From positions 7,662,231 through 7,726,230 of the forward strand of contig LR746269.1 of the NCBI GenBank assembly GCA_902729315.2: a stretch of DNA of 64,000 nt, in the 5' to 3' direction. Every line of letters starts with the position of its first letter. Positions within the stretch are counted from its first letter, which is position 1. The stretch comes from Spirodela intermedia (lineage: Eukaryota > Streptophyta > Magnoliopsida > Alismatales > Araceae). Below are positions 23,610-35,700 of this stretch, one piece after another. Made by a program: the position numbers and the translations under genes. The notes beneath the pieces were generated by a model. It worked only from the letters and a program-made list of their open reading frames with translations, had not been told where the DNA came from and did no database searches.

Positions 23610-24164
23610 GACTACACACGCAGCGACCATCGGCAACCGGCCTTCTCCATCTCCGCCACCTTGACCCAGGGGGGCCTGCTCACGATTTTGGCGTCGCAGC
23701 GGGTAACATGAGAGTGGACATTGAAGGTCGCCTTCACCAGCGTACTAATAAGGTAATGGACGACCGGCTGGTGGTGAAGATCGGCTAGGGCGAACCTCTC
23801 CCCGCTCAGGTGCTCAATCCGGGAAAGGCGAGCCTCGTAGATATCCAGGACCTTGCAGAGATTTGCCCTGGAACTCCTCCACGGCGGTGTTGTTGGCGGC
23901 GGCGCCGCCGAGGCGAAACACGGGCTTGAAGACCAGCTCGAAGACCAGCCCGGCGGGTCGAACTGGTGGGCCCCCACCTACGCACACGCCGACCTCTCCG
24001 CCATCCTCTTCGTCTCTCTGGAGATGAGCTCCGTGCCACGGTCGGAGTAGGCGTGTGCCAGGTACTGCGTAATCGCCCTCGACTCTGAGGTTTCGGATAT
24101 GGGATGAATAAACCCTCATAGCGGCTGTGGAGAAGGTGGTCCCATAGACCTGGCGGACGACCAT
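23610..24164 (-). pseudogene. Phi-class glutathione S-transferase pseudogene (exon 1 stub joined to exon 3)
   Basis: The ATG at 24164-24162 opens VRQVYGTTFSTAAMRV, a phi GST N terminus with the Ser region (FSTAAMRV). After about 18 codons the homology jumps to the exon 3 acceptor at about 24110, so the rest of exon 1, exon 2 and the GQIP motif are missing. Exon 3 begins [20 protein letters not shown], then has an in-frame TAG after SACA and a frameshift after HQFDPP. In shifted frames it continues VFELVFKPVF and KVLDIYEARLSRIEHLSGER, then FALADLHHQPVVHYL and SRPPWVKV. The protein would be non-functional. It lies downstream of the intact copy on the same strand, as a tandem duplicate. Confidence 0.85.
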
Positions 24165-24950
24165 GGCCACGTGGTGTCTGGCGGAGAACTGCGCCTCAAC
24201 GGGGAGAGAGAGAGATAGAGAAATTACGGGTTTTCGCGTGAATTTATGATCGAGCACCATACATTTTAAACATCGATCCTTTCTACAGAGAACAGAAAGA
24301 GCAATAGAGTTAGGGAGGGAGGTGCGAGAGAGGTATGATGCTATTGGGTAGTGGGAGATTCTTTCGGGGAAATAGCACTGAAGTAGTTCCATTTCATGAT
24401 ATTCAAGTCAAAAAATTAAAATGAAACTATATAGTTAGCGTGTGATCGAAGCAAGCCGACATTGACCTTCCCCTTCGGATACATTTCCCCTCTCCAGTTG
24501 CGGAATATGTTCCGCCGCAACATCCCCAACACGACTACCCAGAACGATAAGTCGTCGTTCAATTTGCAGTCTCTCTCCCTCAGCCACCGAGATCGGATTT
24601 GCGTAGTACAAATCGAGACAAGATGTAGAAGCGCCGAGAGAGGGAAGGAAGTCAACGGGGGAGAACAACGAGAGAGTGACGTCAGTTTCCTGCCGCACCC
24701 CTTCTTGTGCCTACTCAACGTCGAGTGGGTCAACGGCCAACTCTCTCTGCACTTTCTCTCTCCTCCGACGGAAGAAAACCAGCGGTAAGAAATCGGGCCG
24801 AACGGGCAATCCTGCTTATATATTGCATCATCAACGAGTGAATGATGAAGATACTTCGACAAGAAAATTATTAGTAAACAGTATTCTTGTTATTAACGGA
24901 GGATAGGGAAGAAAGGGGACCGGAATTGGCGATTGAAGATAGAGAGTGGC
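24165..24950. other. GC-rich spacer between GST copies
   Basis: Overlapping long frames on both strands (for example 24416-24862 minus, 148 codons; 24462-24788 plus, 108 codons) reflect high GC content and contain no domain I recognise. A TATATAAG on the minus strand near 24815-24822 could be an old promoter for the downstream GST pseudogene. It also contains a short ctctctatctctctct tract. Confidence 0.4.
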
Positions 24951-24952
24951 GG

Positions 24953-25789
24953 TCAAGGAGCATTGCTCTGCTGCGCCAGGGCGTTGACCCAAGCGGGCCT
25001 GGAGAGGATGTCGGCGGCCCATCGGCTGACGTAGGGGCGAGAGTCAAAGGCGGCCTTGGCCGTGGTGCCCAAGAGGTAGTGGACGAGGGGCTGATGGTGA
25101 GCATCAGCGAGGCCGAAGCTGTCGCCGCTGAGGTAGCTGCTCCCTGCCAGGCGGGCCTCGTAGACATCCAGAACCTTGCTGAGCGCCGCCTGCTGCTCTG
25201 CCACCGTGGCCTCGTCGGCGGCGCCGCCGCCGATCATGGGCTTGAAGATCAGCTCGAAGGCCACCTTAGAGGCCGGGGGGTCGAACTTCTGGGCCTCCAC
25301 CTCCGCCCAGACGGACATCTCCGCCATCTTCTTCGTCTCCTTGAACAGCAGCTCCGTGCCACGGTCAGCGTAGGCGTGCGCCAAGTACTGCGTTATCGCC
25401 CTCGACTCTGCGAGCGGATCTCAGAAGCTGAGACCAGAGGAATCAAAGAGAAGGGAGGGCCTGGAAGTATCATTCATTGACAGGGAGGAATTTACCGAAC
25501 ATCCTGATTTCTCCGTCTTCGAAGGCTGGGATCTGGCCGAAGGGCTGCGAAAGAAGTCAGCGGGGAGGGGAACGAGGTCAGTTGAATCGAGGAACGAACG
25601 TGAAGGGGAGAAGGAAGAAGGATGAGGGAACGAGATTACGTTCAGGGAGAGGAAGTGCTCCTTCTTGTGCTCGCCGGTGGCGAGGTCGATGGGGACGAAC
25701 TCAAACTCCAGGCCTTTCTCGTGGAGGACTGAGAGGACCCTCAGTGTGGCCCCGGAGTAAGGGTGGCCGTGGAGTTTGAGGACTCCCAT
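24953..25789 (-). CDS. GSTF: Glutathione S-transferase, phi class (GSTF), intact
   Basis: Phi-class GSTs conjugate glutathione to electrophiles and act as cytosolic dimers in detoxification and stress responses. Three exons read cleanly: 25640-25789 (ATG at 25789), 25496-25544, 24953-25407 (stop TGA at 24955-24953). All introns are GT/AG and the phases fit, giving 217 aa, normal for the class. The N-terminal thioredoxin-like domain has [15 protein letters not shown] (catalytic Ser region, about residue 12), [20 protein letters not shown] with the cis-Pro motif, and [20 protein letters not shown] (glutathione-binding ESRA). The C-terminal helical domain has [35 protein letters not shown] and [14 protein letters not shown] box lies 82 bp upstream. 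Broken copies flank it on both sides in the same orientation. The class assignment is firm; the member number is not. Confidence 0.92.
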
Positions 25790-25870
25790 GGTCGCCTGAT
25801 CTCTCGGGCACGACGGAAAATTTGGAGGGAGGAAAAGCCTTGCCCCTTGAAAGGAATGAGGCCTGGACGG

Positions 25871-25878
25871 CTATATAG
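25871..25878 (-). promoter_or_regulatory. TATA box of the GSTF gene
   Basis: CTATATAG on the minus strand in the context GGCCTCTATATAGCC, 82 bp upstream of the GSTF ATG. It is followed upstream by a GA/CT tract, a common arrangement in plant core promoters. Confidence 0.6.
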
Positions 25879-25888
25879 AGGCCCCTGA

Positions 25889-25914
25889 AGAGAGAGAGAG
25901 AGAGAGAGAGAGAG
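25889..25914. repeat. (GA)n microsatellite in GSTF promoter
   Basis: About 13 GA dinucleotides directly upstream of the GSTF TATA box (a CT tract on the sense strand). Such tracts near plant start sites can bind GAGA/BPC-type factors; that role here is inference. Confidence 0.8.
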
Positions 25915-26007
25915 GAAGAAGAGGAAGACGCGTGACCTTGAAGAAGAAGTCACCAGAAGGATATTGTTTTGGGTAAGTTAATCATAGAGAAATAGAACAC
26001 CGAGACA

Positions 26008-26010
<3 letters not shown>

Positions 26011-26094
<84 letters not shown>
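26011..26094. repeat. Perfect (CT)42 microsatellite
   Basis: 84 bp of uninterrupted CT dinucleotides, about 220-305 bp upstream of the GSTF ATG. Both edges show a related acacatctct / acacc-gacacatctct flank. It is long and perfect enough to be length-variable. Confidence 0.97.
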
Positions 26095-26098
<4 letters not shown>

Positions 26099-26099
26099 C

Positions 26100-28809
26100 C
26101 GACACATCTCTTTAGGCCTCCTTCGCCAGCTGGCTCCCTAATCAAAGTCTCCCCCCTGGCCCTCGAGGGACTAGCTTTTTACGAAAATAGTGTCCCATGG
26201 TGGGAGTGGGAGGGAAGCGCACTGGGGGGGATTAAACTACTCGACTTTAGAAATTGGCAGGCACGCGGATATATTCTATTGGATTAAGCCTGGGAGATAA
26301 CGGAGAAGTCTCTCTCAAACAGCAATAATTGAGCTTTAATAAATCTCATCCAAAAAAGGTGGGACATGCATGATTCGAGATATTTTTGGGTTGTCTTTAG
26401 GTAATTCGATATTTATTATAAAGCGAAAACTAAAACTCCCCCGGATGAGCATAAGATCTCGAAGGCCATCTTCCGTTGACTTTAATATGAAGGAAGCACT
26501 GAGTTGACTGGTTGTAACGGCGAATCTAACATGCCATAGTAGTTCTAACAATTAAGTAATAAACACTAAATTTAGCCAGCAACTCTTTCCATACCCTAGA
26601 GCAAGATTATTAGTTGCGTTAAATTCATCACACAATATAATTTAAACCAATTAACAGACCAGAATATTAGTTGGTATCAAATTAAATTGTTCTAAATATG
26701 GGTTGCCTAGTTGGATAATCTAATACTACGTAATGGAGAAGTAAATGTGACTAACTAGTCAATTTTATGTCCAACAGTCTATAAACTTGAGCACATTTCA
26801 CTTGGAAATTACCCAAATACCTTACTTGTGTGCATAACTTCGCAAGATTATATAGCTCCCAGTTGAAGCTATTTTCCTTTTTCTTATTATTATTTTTTTA
26901 TTCTATGTAATATGGTGCATTAATGGTAGTTGAGTCAACGGTAGGGGGATCAGACTTTCCTTCGACAAATGCCCGTTAGTGACATTCAACATATGTTTCA
27001 GGAGCACAAATAGGTACACAGCACCGAGAAAATATAAGAAAAATACCTACAAATTTAAGAAGAAACTTAGAACAATAAGATGAAACGAATGCCTGTCAAT
27101 TAAAAATAATCCCGATCTCTTGTCTTCCCCCTGAATCCACTATTTTACGTTACAAAATAAAAACCAGGTTACATGCCTTTACAACCATTTGGTCAAATCA
27201 CTCCTTTCAAAGATTGAGGATTCAACATCTTTACTACATGTCATAGACAAGGTAAGAATTTCCATTGCCCCTTCTGCAAAATTTTTGTATTTTTTGTTCT
27301 TCTTGAGGCAAGGACGATCATATAACGCTTGGAGGGTGGAGATATCAAATGTGGATAGAGGTAGATGCCTGGAGGTTTGACCCCTCTGGCTTCCAAGTTG
27401 ACATTTAAGTTGGCCGTCAAACCCATAATGGGCTTAGATGGAATAGTGAAGGACATGTGAAGAGTTACAAGGTGCACCCGCCACTGATCCCCACCTCGAT
27501 GTGAGTCGCCTGGTCACTAACATCATGACTAGGCTTACCTAGGGAAAGACGATAGGCCTGCGGATGAACGCCAGATTTCCATTTCTGTTTTCTCTTTTAG
27601 ACTAAAAAATAATTAGAAATACTTGGATAATCTCTGTTCAATCAAATAGAATAATTTTTTTTGTTGTGCCTATAATGTAGTCAATAAATGGGTTAAGGCA
27701 AAAGGATATAAGAACTCGCTCTATCTCTCTTCTCTCTCTCTCTCTCTCCCGCCCTGCTCTCACTGTTTCCCAGTTTCACCCTCTTCAAGAACACTCTTAG
27801 GACAATTGCTTTGCTTTTTTTTGTTGTTGTTAACCATCCTTCGGCCATCTCTTTCAGGCTTCAGGCATTAAGAGATTTGGAGAGTCTCAGTCATGGTCCC
27901 TAATAGGTTGAGATAATCATTGGTATCTTTTATAAATAACTTATATTTCTGATCTAGGTTTGGTTTTAGGATGCTGACCTCATTTCCTAAATGTCCATGA
28001 AATGACAATTCAAATGATTTTCAGGTTTAAAACTGATAATTTAATAGGAATAAACAAACATATAACTGAAAGATTATTGAATTTGAATTCCTCTAATAGG
28101 AATGGTATGTAGAGAAACTTTAGTATATGAAAATAATAGGGATCATAATTGAGGCCAACTTATGTGAAATAGTTCTAAGGTTACTATGGGAGATGAGAGG
28201 GTACAAACAATAGTTCTGCCAAATCTTATACAAAAACAAAGCTCTTGTAGCGCCCTGGGCACATCTATGATTTGGCTCATAATATTGTGATGCACTTTGT
28301 CATTTAAGTTCAAACTTATATAATTGAAATGAAATCATTATTTGTATGAAATAAAGGTGAAGAGGTGCTTTGATGTTAAATATACATAGAGAGACGAAGT
28401 GGTGGTGATTTTATGAGATTTAATTTAAAGTATTTTGTTGGTCCAAGGGGAAGAGATATATCTCAAACAAACAAATGAACCCATGTTGTTATGGTGTCGA
28501 AATAAATTTTACATATTGAAACATTCACAAAACATCAATAAATCTAATGCTTGGGCCTCATCTTATTTTTATAACTCCTTTTTTAAACTTTTTAAAAATA
28601 TTTTAATATCTTCTGCACATTATAAGTGGCTTTCCAAAGTGTCAACTATAACAGCTTTCCTTTTTACTATGACAAATTTCGGTCAATTGCAAGCTTATCC
28701 GAACACAATACGCAAGCAATGAATATATGAATCGTCCAGAGATTCATGGGAATGAGCTTCATAGGTCAACTTACCCGTTGGAGAAAGCACTTGAGGACGA
28801 TCTAAAGCT
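26100..28809. other. Intergenic sequence upstream of GSTF
   Basis: Mostly AT-rich sequence without recognisable protein motifs. Frames such as 26336-26551 (minus), 27189-27380 (plus), 27241-27477 (minus) and 28435-28722 (plus) are short and without family features. A CT-rich tract lies at 27718-27748. No RNA gene or transposon ends were recognised. Confidence 0.45.
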
Positions 28810-29174
28810 TGATGTCGGCCATGCGGCCCTCTGCATGGCGACGGCCAGGATGCCGGCAACCCATCAGTTCACGTTGGCGTTAACCGGAGTGTTCGCGAGC
28901 TGGTGGACAATGGGCTGATGACGGGCGTCAGCGAGGCCGAAGCTGTCGCCGGTGAGAATGGGGCTTGAAGACCAGCTTGAAGGCCAGCTTGGAGGTTGAA
29001 TTTCTGGACTTCCACCTCTGGACGCGCCGACAGCTCCGCCATCTCCTCGGTCTCCTTCTTGAATGGCGCCTCGACTCTGCCGATATCGGAAGGTGAGATT
29101 AGAAGAATATTGGGCGATGGAGACCCTTAAGCCGTTCATGGGCATCTATGGAAGGCTGGGATCTGACCAAAGGG
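28810..29174 (-). pseudogene. Phi-class GST pseudogene (exon 2 and exon 3 remnants)
   Basis: Exon 2 is represented by PFGQIPAF after a preserved AG acceptor (exon start 29174) and then decays. Exon 3 starts at 29076 with SRG (from ESRA), then an internal deletion, GDRGDGG-type shifted sequence corresponding to KETEEMAELSA, EVEVQKFN, and a jump from the KPM region directly to [20 protein letters not shown] stop and then remnants of W-A-D-I-L and RAAW follow, ending about 28812. Exon 1 is not visible upstream. The DNA resembles the intact gene at 24.95-25.79 kb closely, so it is a decayed tandem duplicate. Confidence 0.8.
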
Positions 29175-29780
29175 CTGTGTAGAAAGTCAACGCGAACGGA
29201 GGGAGGTGAGTTGAATTGGACTCAGGGGTGGACAGTTTTCAATTTTTAAGAGAGAGAGAGAGAGAGAACAGGTTGCCTCGGTCAAAAATTTAGCTGCAAC
29301 AGCTCACGTACCCAATAATCGACGTTATTTATGGACATGAGCTCGATCTATTACGCAACATAATTTAAAGCAATTAATCAGCCATATTCACTTTTATATC
29401 ATCGCATAAAAAGATTATTATAATCTGAATGGTCATGTGCAAGCTCCCAAACGAGATTCAAGTGCCCACCCCCAGGACTACTCATAAAAGTTCTTGGATC
29501 ATCGAATGAAATAATAACCGGCAATCACTTGACCCATACCATCAGATTTCAGGCAGCCGTCATCACCACAAAGGTTTTAAAATGGCAAATTATGAAGAAC
29601 AGGCAATAAATTACAGAGCCATGAGAATGGCAGAAATGTTCCCCTTATTTTTCTCAAAAAACCCAGACGAAAAAATAAAAAATTTACATGAATATATAAA
29701 ATATAAGTGAATGTAAATATAATGACCCATGGAGATCTATCCGGAGAAGATTGTTGACCTATATGAGGAACCCAGCTGGT
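29175..29780. other. Spacer and probable ACBP 3' UTR
   Basis: No coding sequence. It contains a short GA run (29251-29266) and AT-rich sequence. The final roughly 250 bp before 29781 should be the 3' UTR of the minus-strand ACBP gene, but I see no clear AATAAA on that strand. Confidence 0.4.
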
Positions 29781-32700
29781 TCAGGGGCTGGGCTTGTTGG
29801 GGGGAGTTCCGGCAAGCCAGCCCCAGACGCCGCCTGAGCCCTGCTTCTGCGTGGGGGTCATGGCGGCCTGTTCGAGCGCCGCCTTCTGCCGCCTGAGCAG
29901 CTCGACCTCATTCTGTAGTGATTCCACCGTCTGCAGCTTCTGCCGCATCTCGGCGACGTCAACCTGCGAAGAACAGCCAATTGTGGATACTCGATCGGTT
30001 CATTTATTTCCATAACTAGTGCCACCGACAGGAGAGAGAAAAACCATGCTCCACTATATATGTATCTATATTGACATATAAATAGATAGATGCTGGGGAG
30101 ATAGAGACAGTGACAAAGGCGACTATATGCAAGCTGTGGAGCAAATCTAGCTAAACCTGGTCCTGAGGTGGATTGAGATTGACAGGGCCAATTTTCTAGT
30201 ATTCTCTCTGGGAAATCTGAGCCATGCCGCAATTACCCAGACAACCAACACTTTGCTAGAAATTGAATGAAAAAGACGCTGTGTATCTTCTTTCCATGGC
30301 AATAATCAAGTCATCAGTGTGTACCTCCAGTTTGAAACATCTCGACTGCTCAGCAGCAAGCTGACTTCTGATGGACTGAAGCTCCTGCAGATCGTCGGAA
30401 AAAGAACACAGGGAATTTCAGTTCATAAAAACAACCCTGTTTTTCTATTTTTAGCATGTTTCTAGAGTAACAAGGCGCACGTGGCTCTTTCAGAAGTCAG
30501 TTCCTCAAGTGACATTAACATCTGAGAAAAATAAAAGCAAATTTAAATACTTCATTTTGCTAAATACAAATTGGGAATTTAAAAGAAACTCCATTTTTTT
30601 CCAGCTTCTCGGGAAGATTCTTTTGGTTTCAGATGTGATGTACTAACATGGGACAAGAGATTTTGATGATTTATTGGGGATGAAAGCAGAGGGCTTGTCT
30701 GTATTTTCCCCCGAGAGATGTACCCAGCACAATATTAATGTGGGGCTAATCATTCAAAGGACTTGCACAAATCGAAGATAGAATCTACATGTGCTTAATC
30801 CAAGAGCACCAAACAGCTTTGATTCCATGAAGGCGAATTTGATTGTGGCATGAATGTAACCGCGCAGCATTATTTATTATTTCCATTGTGGAATTATTTA
30901 AGTACTTACCTTCATAAGTTCTAAATTTTGTGTTGCTGCTTCAGCAAGCTCTTGCTTCAGTTGACTCGTCTGTGACTGCTCCTTTGAGAGGATCATTGCC
31001 AGTTCTTCCTTCTCTCCCTGAAGGTTCGCCAGCTGTTGTTCATATGTCTCCTCTGTCCTGGCCTTCTGCGAGAGGAACTCCACTTCAATTAGAAAAACGC
31101 GGCCAAAGGGAAATACTACAAGGGAGCTACTATTTATGGCTCACAGCTTGGCTCTCCTTTTCTGATTTTATTCCCAAGGCCCACACAGGAAGATAGAGGG
31201 CTTTACAACACTCATCAAACATATACTATATATGGAATTACCACAAGCCGTGAGTCGATGCTATCCATCACAATTTCCCTCACTTTTCCATCTTGATCAG
31301 TGTCAAGCTCTGGTTCGATATCTCTGGTTGCATTTGTGGGAAGGCCAGCAACGCTCTCTGCCACAGACTCTTCAAATATTTTGGACTGCAATGTTGTTTT
31401 GTGGCTTGGTTTAAGGGCATAAACCTGGAAGGGAAGATACTGAGGTTAGGAATGTTCTTTAAGGTACAGATAGGAATAGAGAAAAGGATGCTAGCAACTA
31501 ACATCATTGCAGTATCGCCCGTTGTACCCTCCAAATGAAAGCAGAATATCTTCCCCTGTGTATGAGCTTGCAACCAAACTCAGGCCCTGTGGATAAATAA
31601 CTTAGGAAATCAATAAAAACCGAATTCCTCCTCTCGATTTTACTTGTAACTTACCAAAATATTTAGACAGTCATTTGCGTTGCAGAAATTAGCTGAATTT
31701 ATTTTGCAACCAATTTCTAGATAGCACATTTCACACCATGGGTACCATTTCCTCCAAACATGGTGTACTACTTGTCCGAATAGTAAAATTAGAAAATGAT
31801 AATAATATAATAATAATACTGAGTCCAGAAGTGGAAAAAATCCAATTCCTACTGCATTCTTTTTAAATTCTAGATCGCATTGCATTTCAAATTCAAAGGG
31901 AGTTGTGAGAATCGATACTCGAAGAGTGCAGAAACACACCTCACTAGCTATAGGTACACGACCTTGAACTGCGGTAACAACTGACCAGACCAAGGTAGAC
32001 ATGTTCAACACAAGCGTCTCAGAGATACCTGCAGAATATTGCACATACATTTGGAAGGACACCCATGAAACGGTTTCAAAGTACATGAGACATTCAAACA
32101 AATGAAAGCTGACGATCATAGCTTTTTTATGTGAAAAAAGTGGCTGGAGAAAGACTATTGAAATTGCCTCAAAATGTTAACAGTTCCCACAACCATTTCC
32201 AGGGAAAATATATGCGTCTGGTGTTAAAGAGCATAAAGAGTCTCAGAGAAAGCAGAAAAAGTTCAGAAACATAGCGCATAAGAAAAAAAATACTAGAACA
32301 AAATTTGTCAACTGCCAACCAAGAAACAGTAGTCAAAGAACATTTTAAGTAACATGGCAATATGAAAGACGGTCCGTCCTGAATGAAAAATATAATCCCA
32401 GACTCATTCCAAAAAGGCGAGGATCTTCAAGCAAGACCCACGTTGAGAAACAAAATAGTATGAGAGGAACTATGGCAAACCTAAAAGGAACTCGAACTTT
32501 GAGAAAAAGAAGAAATTAGAAGTAATTTCAAAACAGTATAAAATCTTTTCAAAAAAATCAGAAAATTAGTTTGGCAATATGTTATTCCGTATCTCTTTAA
32601 AAACTAAAACAGAGAGAAATTCAAAGTGATGTCTTTGGTCGAATATGTAGACACCATAATCATAATAGGGTCAAATATCAGAAGGTATTATAAAACATAA

Positions 32701-35700
32701 ACTTGAACTCTAGCTGAAACCTCTTCCTACTCGTGGTTTTACGTATTAGAGTTCTATCACAGACGTAAACAAGCAGCAGGCATGTTTCAAAAGCTGCCTT
32801 GCACAGAAAAAAATGAATCCGAGCCAAATTCATTGAAAAGCTAAGCTGGTTATTCCGCATCCTCCGTATGTTTATTTCGATTAATCATAATGATAAAATA
32901 AAAAAGACTCTAGTGATGAACTTATTCTAATACCTCCTTATCATGATACAGCTCATTTGAGAAAAACTAAATGCAAATTAAATCAACCATAGAAAACGCC
33001 CAATAATAAAAGAGATATAAAGACTCATTCACCAAACTGCTCCTGTAGCAACAAAGTACTAATCTCAGAACAACCGAAAACCAATGAGATCGAATGATAT
33101 AAACCGTACCATTCTTATTATCACCCCCACCAACAATAAACCAGTTCTCTCCTATAGTTGTACCAGCATGGCCAGCTCGTGGAGCTGGAATGACACCTTG
33201 TTGCTTAGGTCTTGACCATTCCATCTGCAACAGAATCACTTTATTTTATACATTCAACAAGAGACAACTAAGGCACAGTTGAAGACAGAAGGATAGAAAC
33301 TGCACTCACAATCTTCAGGTCAAGGACATGCAGGTCACTAAAGCATGTGGCATAAGAAGCCCCTCCAAATATTAATAGGTACCGCTCTGCATGTATGGCC
33401 GCAGTGTGATCCATTCTTGGAGAAGGTGGTTGACCACTGCTAAATAGCAAGTACAATTCACATCAGGCTTACACAAAAGTAAAGTATGCAAACTTACACC
33501 AAGACAATCATGTGAATGTTCTAAAAATCCTCAGTAAAACAACAACACCATCAAACTTCAAAGAGTATAAAGTCTGTTCAGCTTGTAGTGGTGTCCAGAT
33601 TTTTGATCAACTAAACGTTATTCGTTTCTGGAGAGGGATTAGTGATAAATATTTTCTCCTAAGCTAAGGCGATTTCCTGCCTCCGAACCGCAAATGTTAC
33701 AGCCCCATGGTGCCATTGCCACCCAACTATGACACAGAGAGCTAATGCCGCGTGTTTGCATTGGACCACCTTTCTACAGGCTGTCTGTCGTATCCTTTTC
33801 TCGTTCTATTTCATGATTTCCATTGACTGCTTATATTTGCATTGAACCTGCCGTAAGTACCCGTTGTATAATCTACCACAACTGACTATAACTGCAAATT
33901 GGTGCATATAGTGCTCCATGCAATTATTTATATTCTTCGTCACCAAAACTTGGAACCAGTCAAAAATAGATATCCCTGGTGTGAAGCAACAAGTTGGCAA
34001 ACCAATCTGGAAAGCTGTCCGTGGAAATCTTTCTACAGAAGAAAATCCCTTTCGTAAAGAGAAATCTCTATACTTGAGTGAATAAAAAGGAAGGAGTTGT
34101 GAATATCCAGCCCTAAACTCAGCCCGTTCATGTATAAGAAGACCGATAAATCACCACATATCTTCAGATAGCTATTCATTCCTGTTTAGAGTCTTGCGAT
34201 TTCCAGATCCAAACCTTCCCAGAAATTGCAAGTAGGGTCATCCAATATAGCAGCAAGTCATTCTAAACTGGAAAGCCATTTTTTTTAATCCAATGTTCCT
34301 TCCAAACTAAGTAATTATTTCCAGATAATCTGTCACACATCCCACAACTTCAGTACATCAGGTTGCAAATCACGACATCGTATTGCTTCGGTTCTTGAGT
34401 TTTCTACTTTGGGTCAGCACATATTGGTGTCAAGCAATATAAACAGAGATATATCATGATACTAATTTATTGATACTAAGCAAGATATGCCATGCTGGAT
34501 GGCGTGATTGCCAGTGTTTAAGTTTGTAACCATAGACAAACCATGACGTTTAATTTCTGAGGGGAAGTCTCAAAAGCCTCCTCACGAGTCTTTTCAATTG
34601 AGGAAAAAAGAAAAATGGCTAATCAGTCTCTACATCAGCGTTAATGCTAGAATTTTCAACCGCTATAGCCATTACTTGTAGAGAGTTAGATAGATACGCT
34701 TGCGATAGGTAAACATAGAATGAGAGAAAACCAAGGGACAGAAAACATGAAGAAAGCCTCTCATTAAGGATAACCTACAGACTTTCTAGACTTGACTTGT
34801 GAAAATATCAATGGCCCATGTAAATATAGGCCGCAGGTGAGGGTACCGGAATTGTAACTCTCCTGGGCGACCTTCCACCCTGATATCACCCTAGTCCATG
34901 ACCATTAAACAACTTCTTTAAGAGTTTACAAAAAGACCCCATTTGTGCAAAAGGCACTGCACTTCCTAAAAGCAGCTTGCACGACCCTCAATTTTAATGA
35001 AGGCTAAAACAGCCAAAAATAATGATAAATTTACTTTTCAACATAACTCAGTATATCAATACCCCTGCTCGTTTATCCACAATTTGAAGAGAATTAGTTG
35101 ATAGCAATAAAATAAATTCAAAATCAGAAACCATCATCGATAAAACTTTCTAATGAAGGAAAAGTAACGAATTGCATGTAATACATTCTTAAGCAGGAAA
35201 AACTGAGGAATTCTTAAGAAGCGTTCCTTGCAAAATGTTGCTTCGAAATGCATTGAAAGTAGCAAGGAAAGACATTGCTCATTTTACACATCTATAAGGA
35301 GAATAAAACCGAGGAAGCTTTAAACTATGAGATAAGGAAGCAAAAGTGTTTCTTACATTGCATCCACTTCGTTCCATGTCATGGTTTCGAGATCAAGGAT
35401 ATGTAAATCATTGAGTAATGATCTCTTCTCATCCTCACCCCCAAAAAAGACCAAACTCTTCCCAACAAGAGTTACAGACTGACCTCCTCGAGAAACCTGC
35501 AATAAGGTTCAAAAAATGAAGAAAATAATTTGGTACAAGAAGCACCTCATATAACATTTTGAGCGACTAAATTGCTCTGCTAAATATGTGAAAAATAAAA
35601 CGCATACTTAGCATATAGAATCAAATTGATGTGCCAAATTTGTGGAATATTTTAAACCAAAGATCTTTAAGCACCAAAACTTCTTAGATGATTTGGTACA

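Noticed and set aside
24416-24862. 148-codon minus-strand frame upstream of the left GST pseudogene
   Set aside because: No family motif, several overlapping alternative frames of similar length, and low-complexity GC-rich content; treated as spacer.
24887-25480. Long plus-strand frame of 197 codons across the GST gene
   Set aside because: It is antisense to the well-supported GSTF exon 3, has no recognisable domain, and arises from the high GC content and the codon structure of the real gene.
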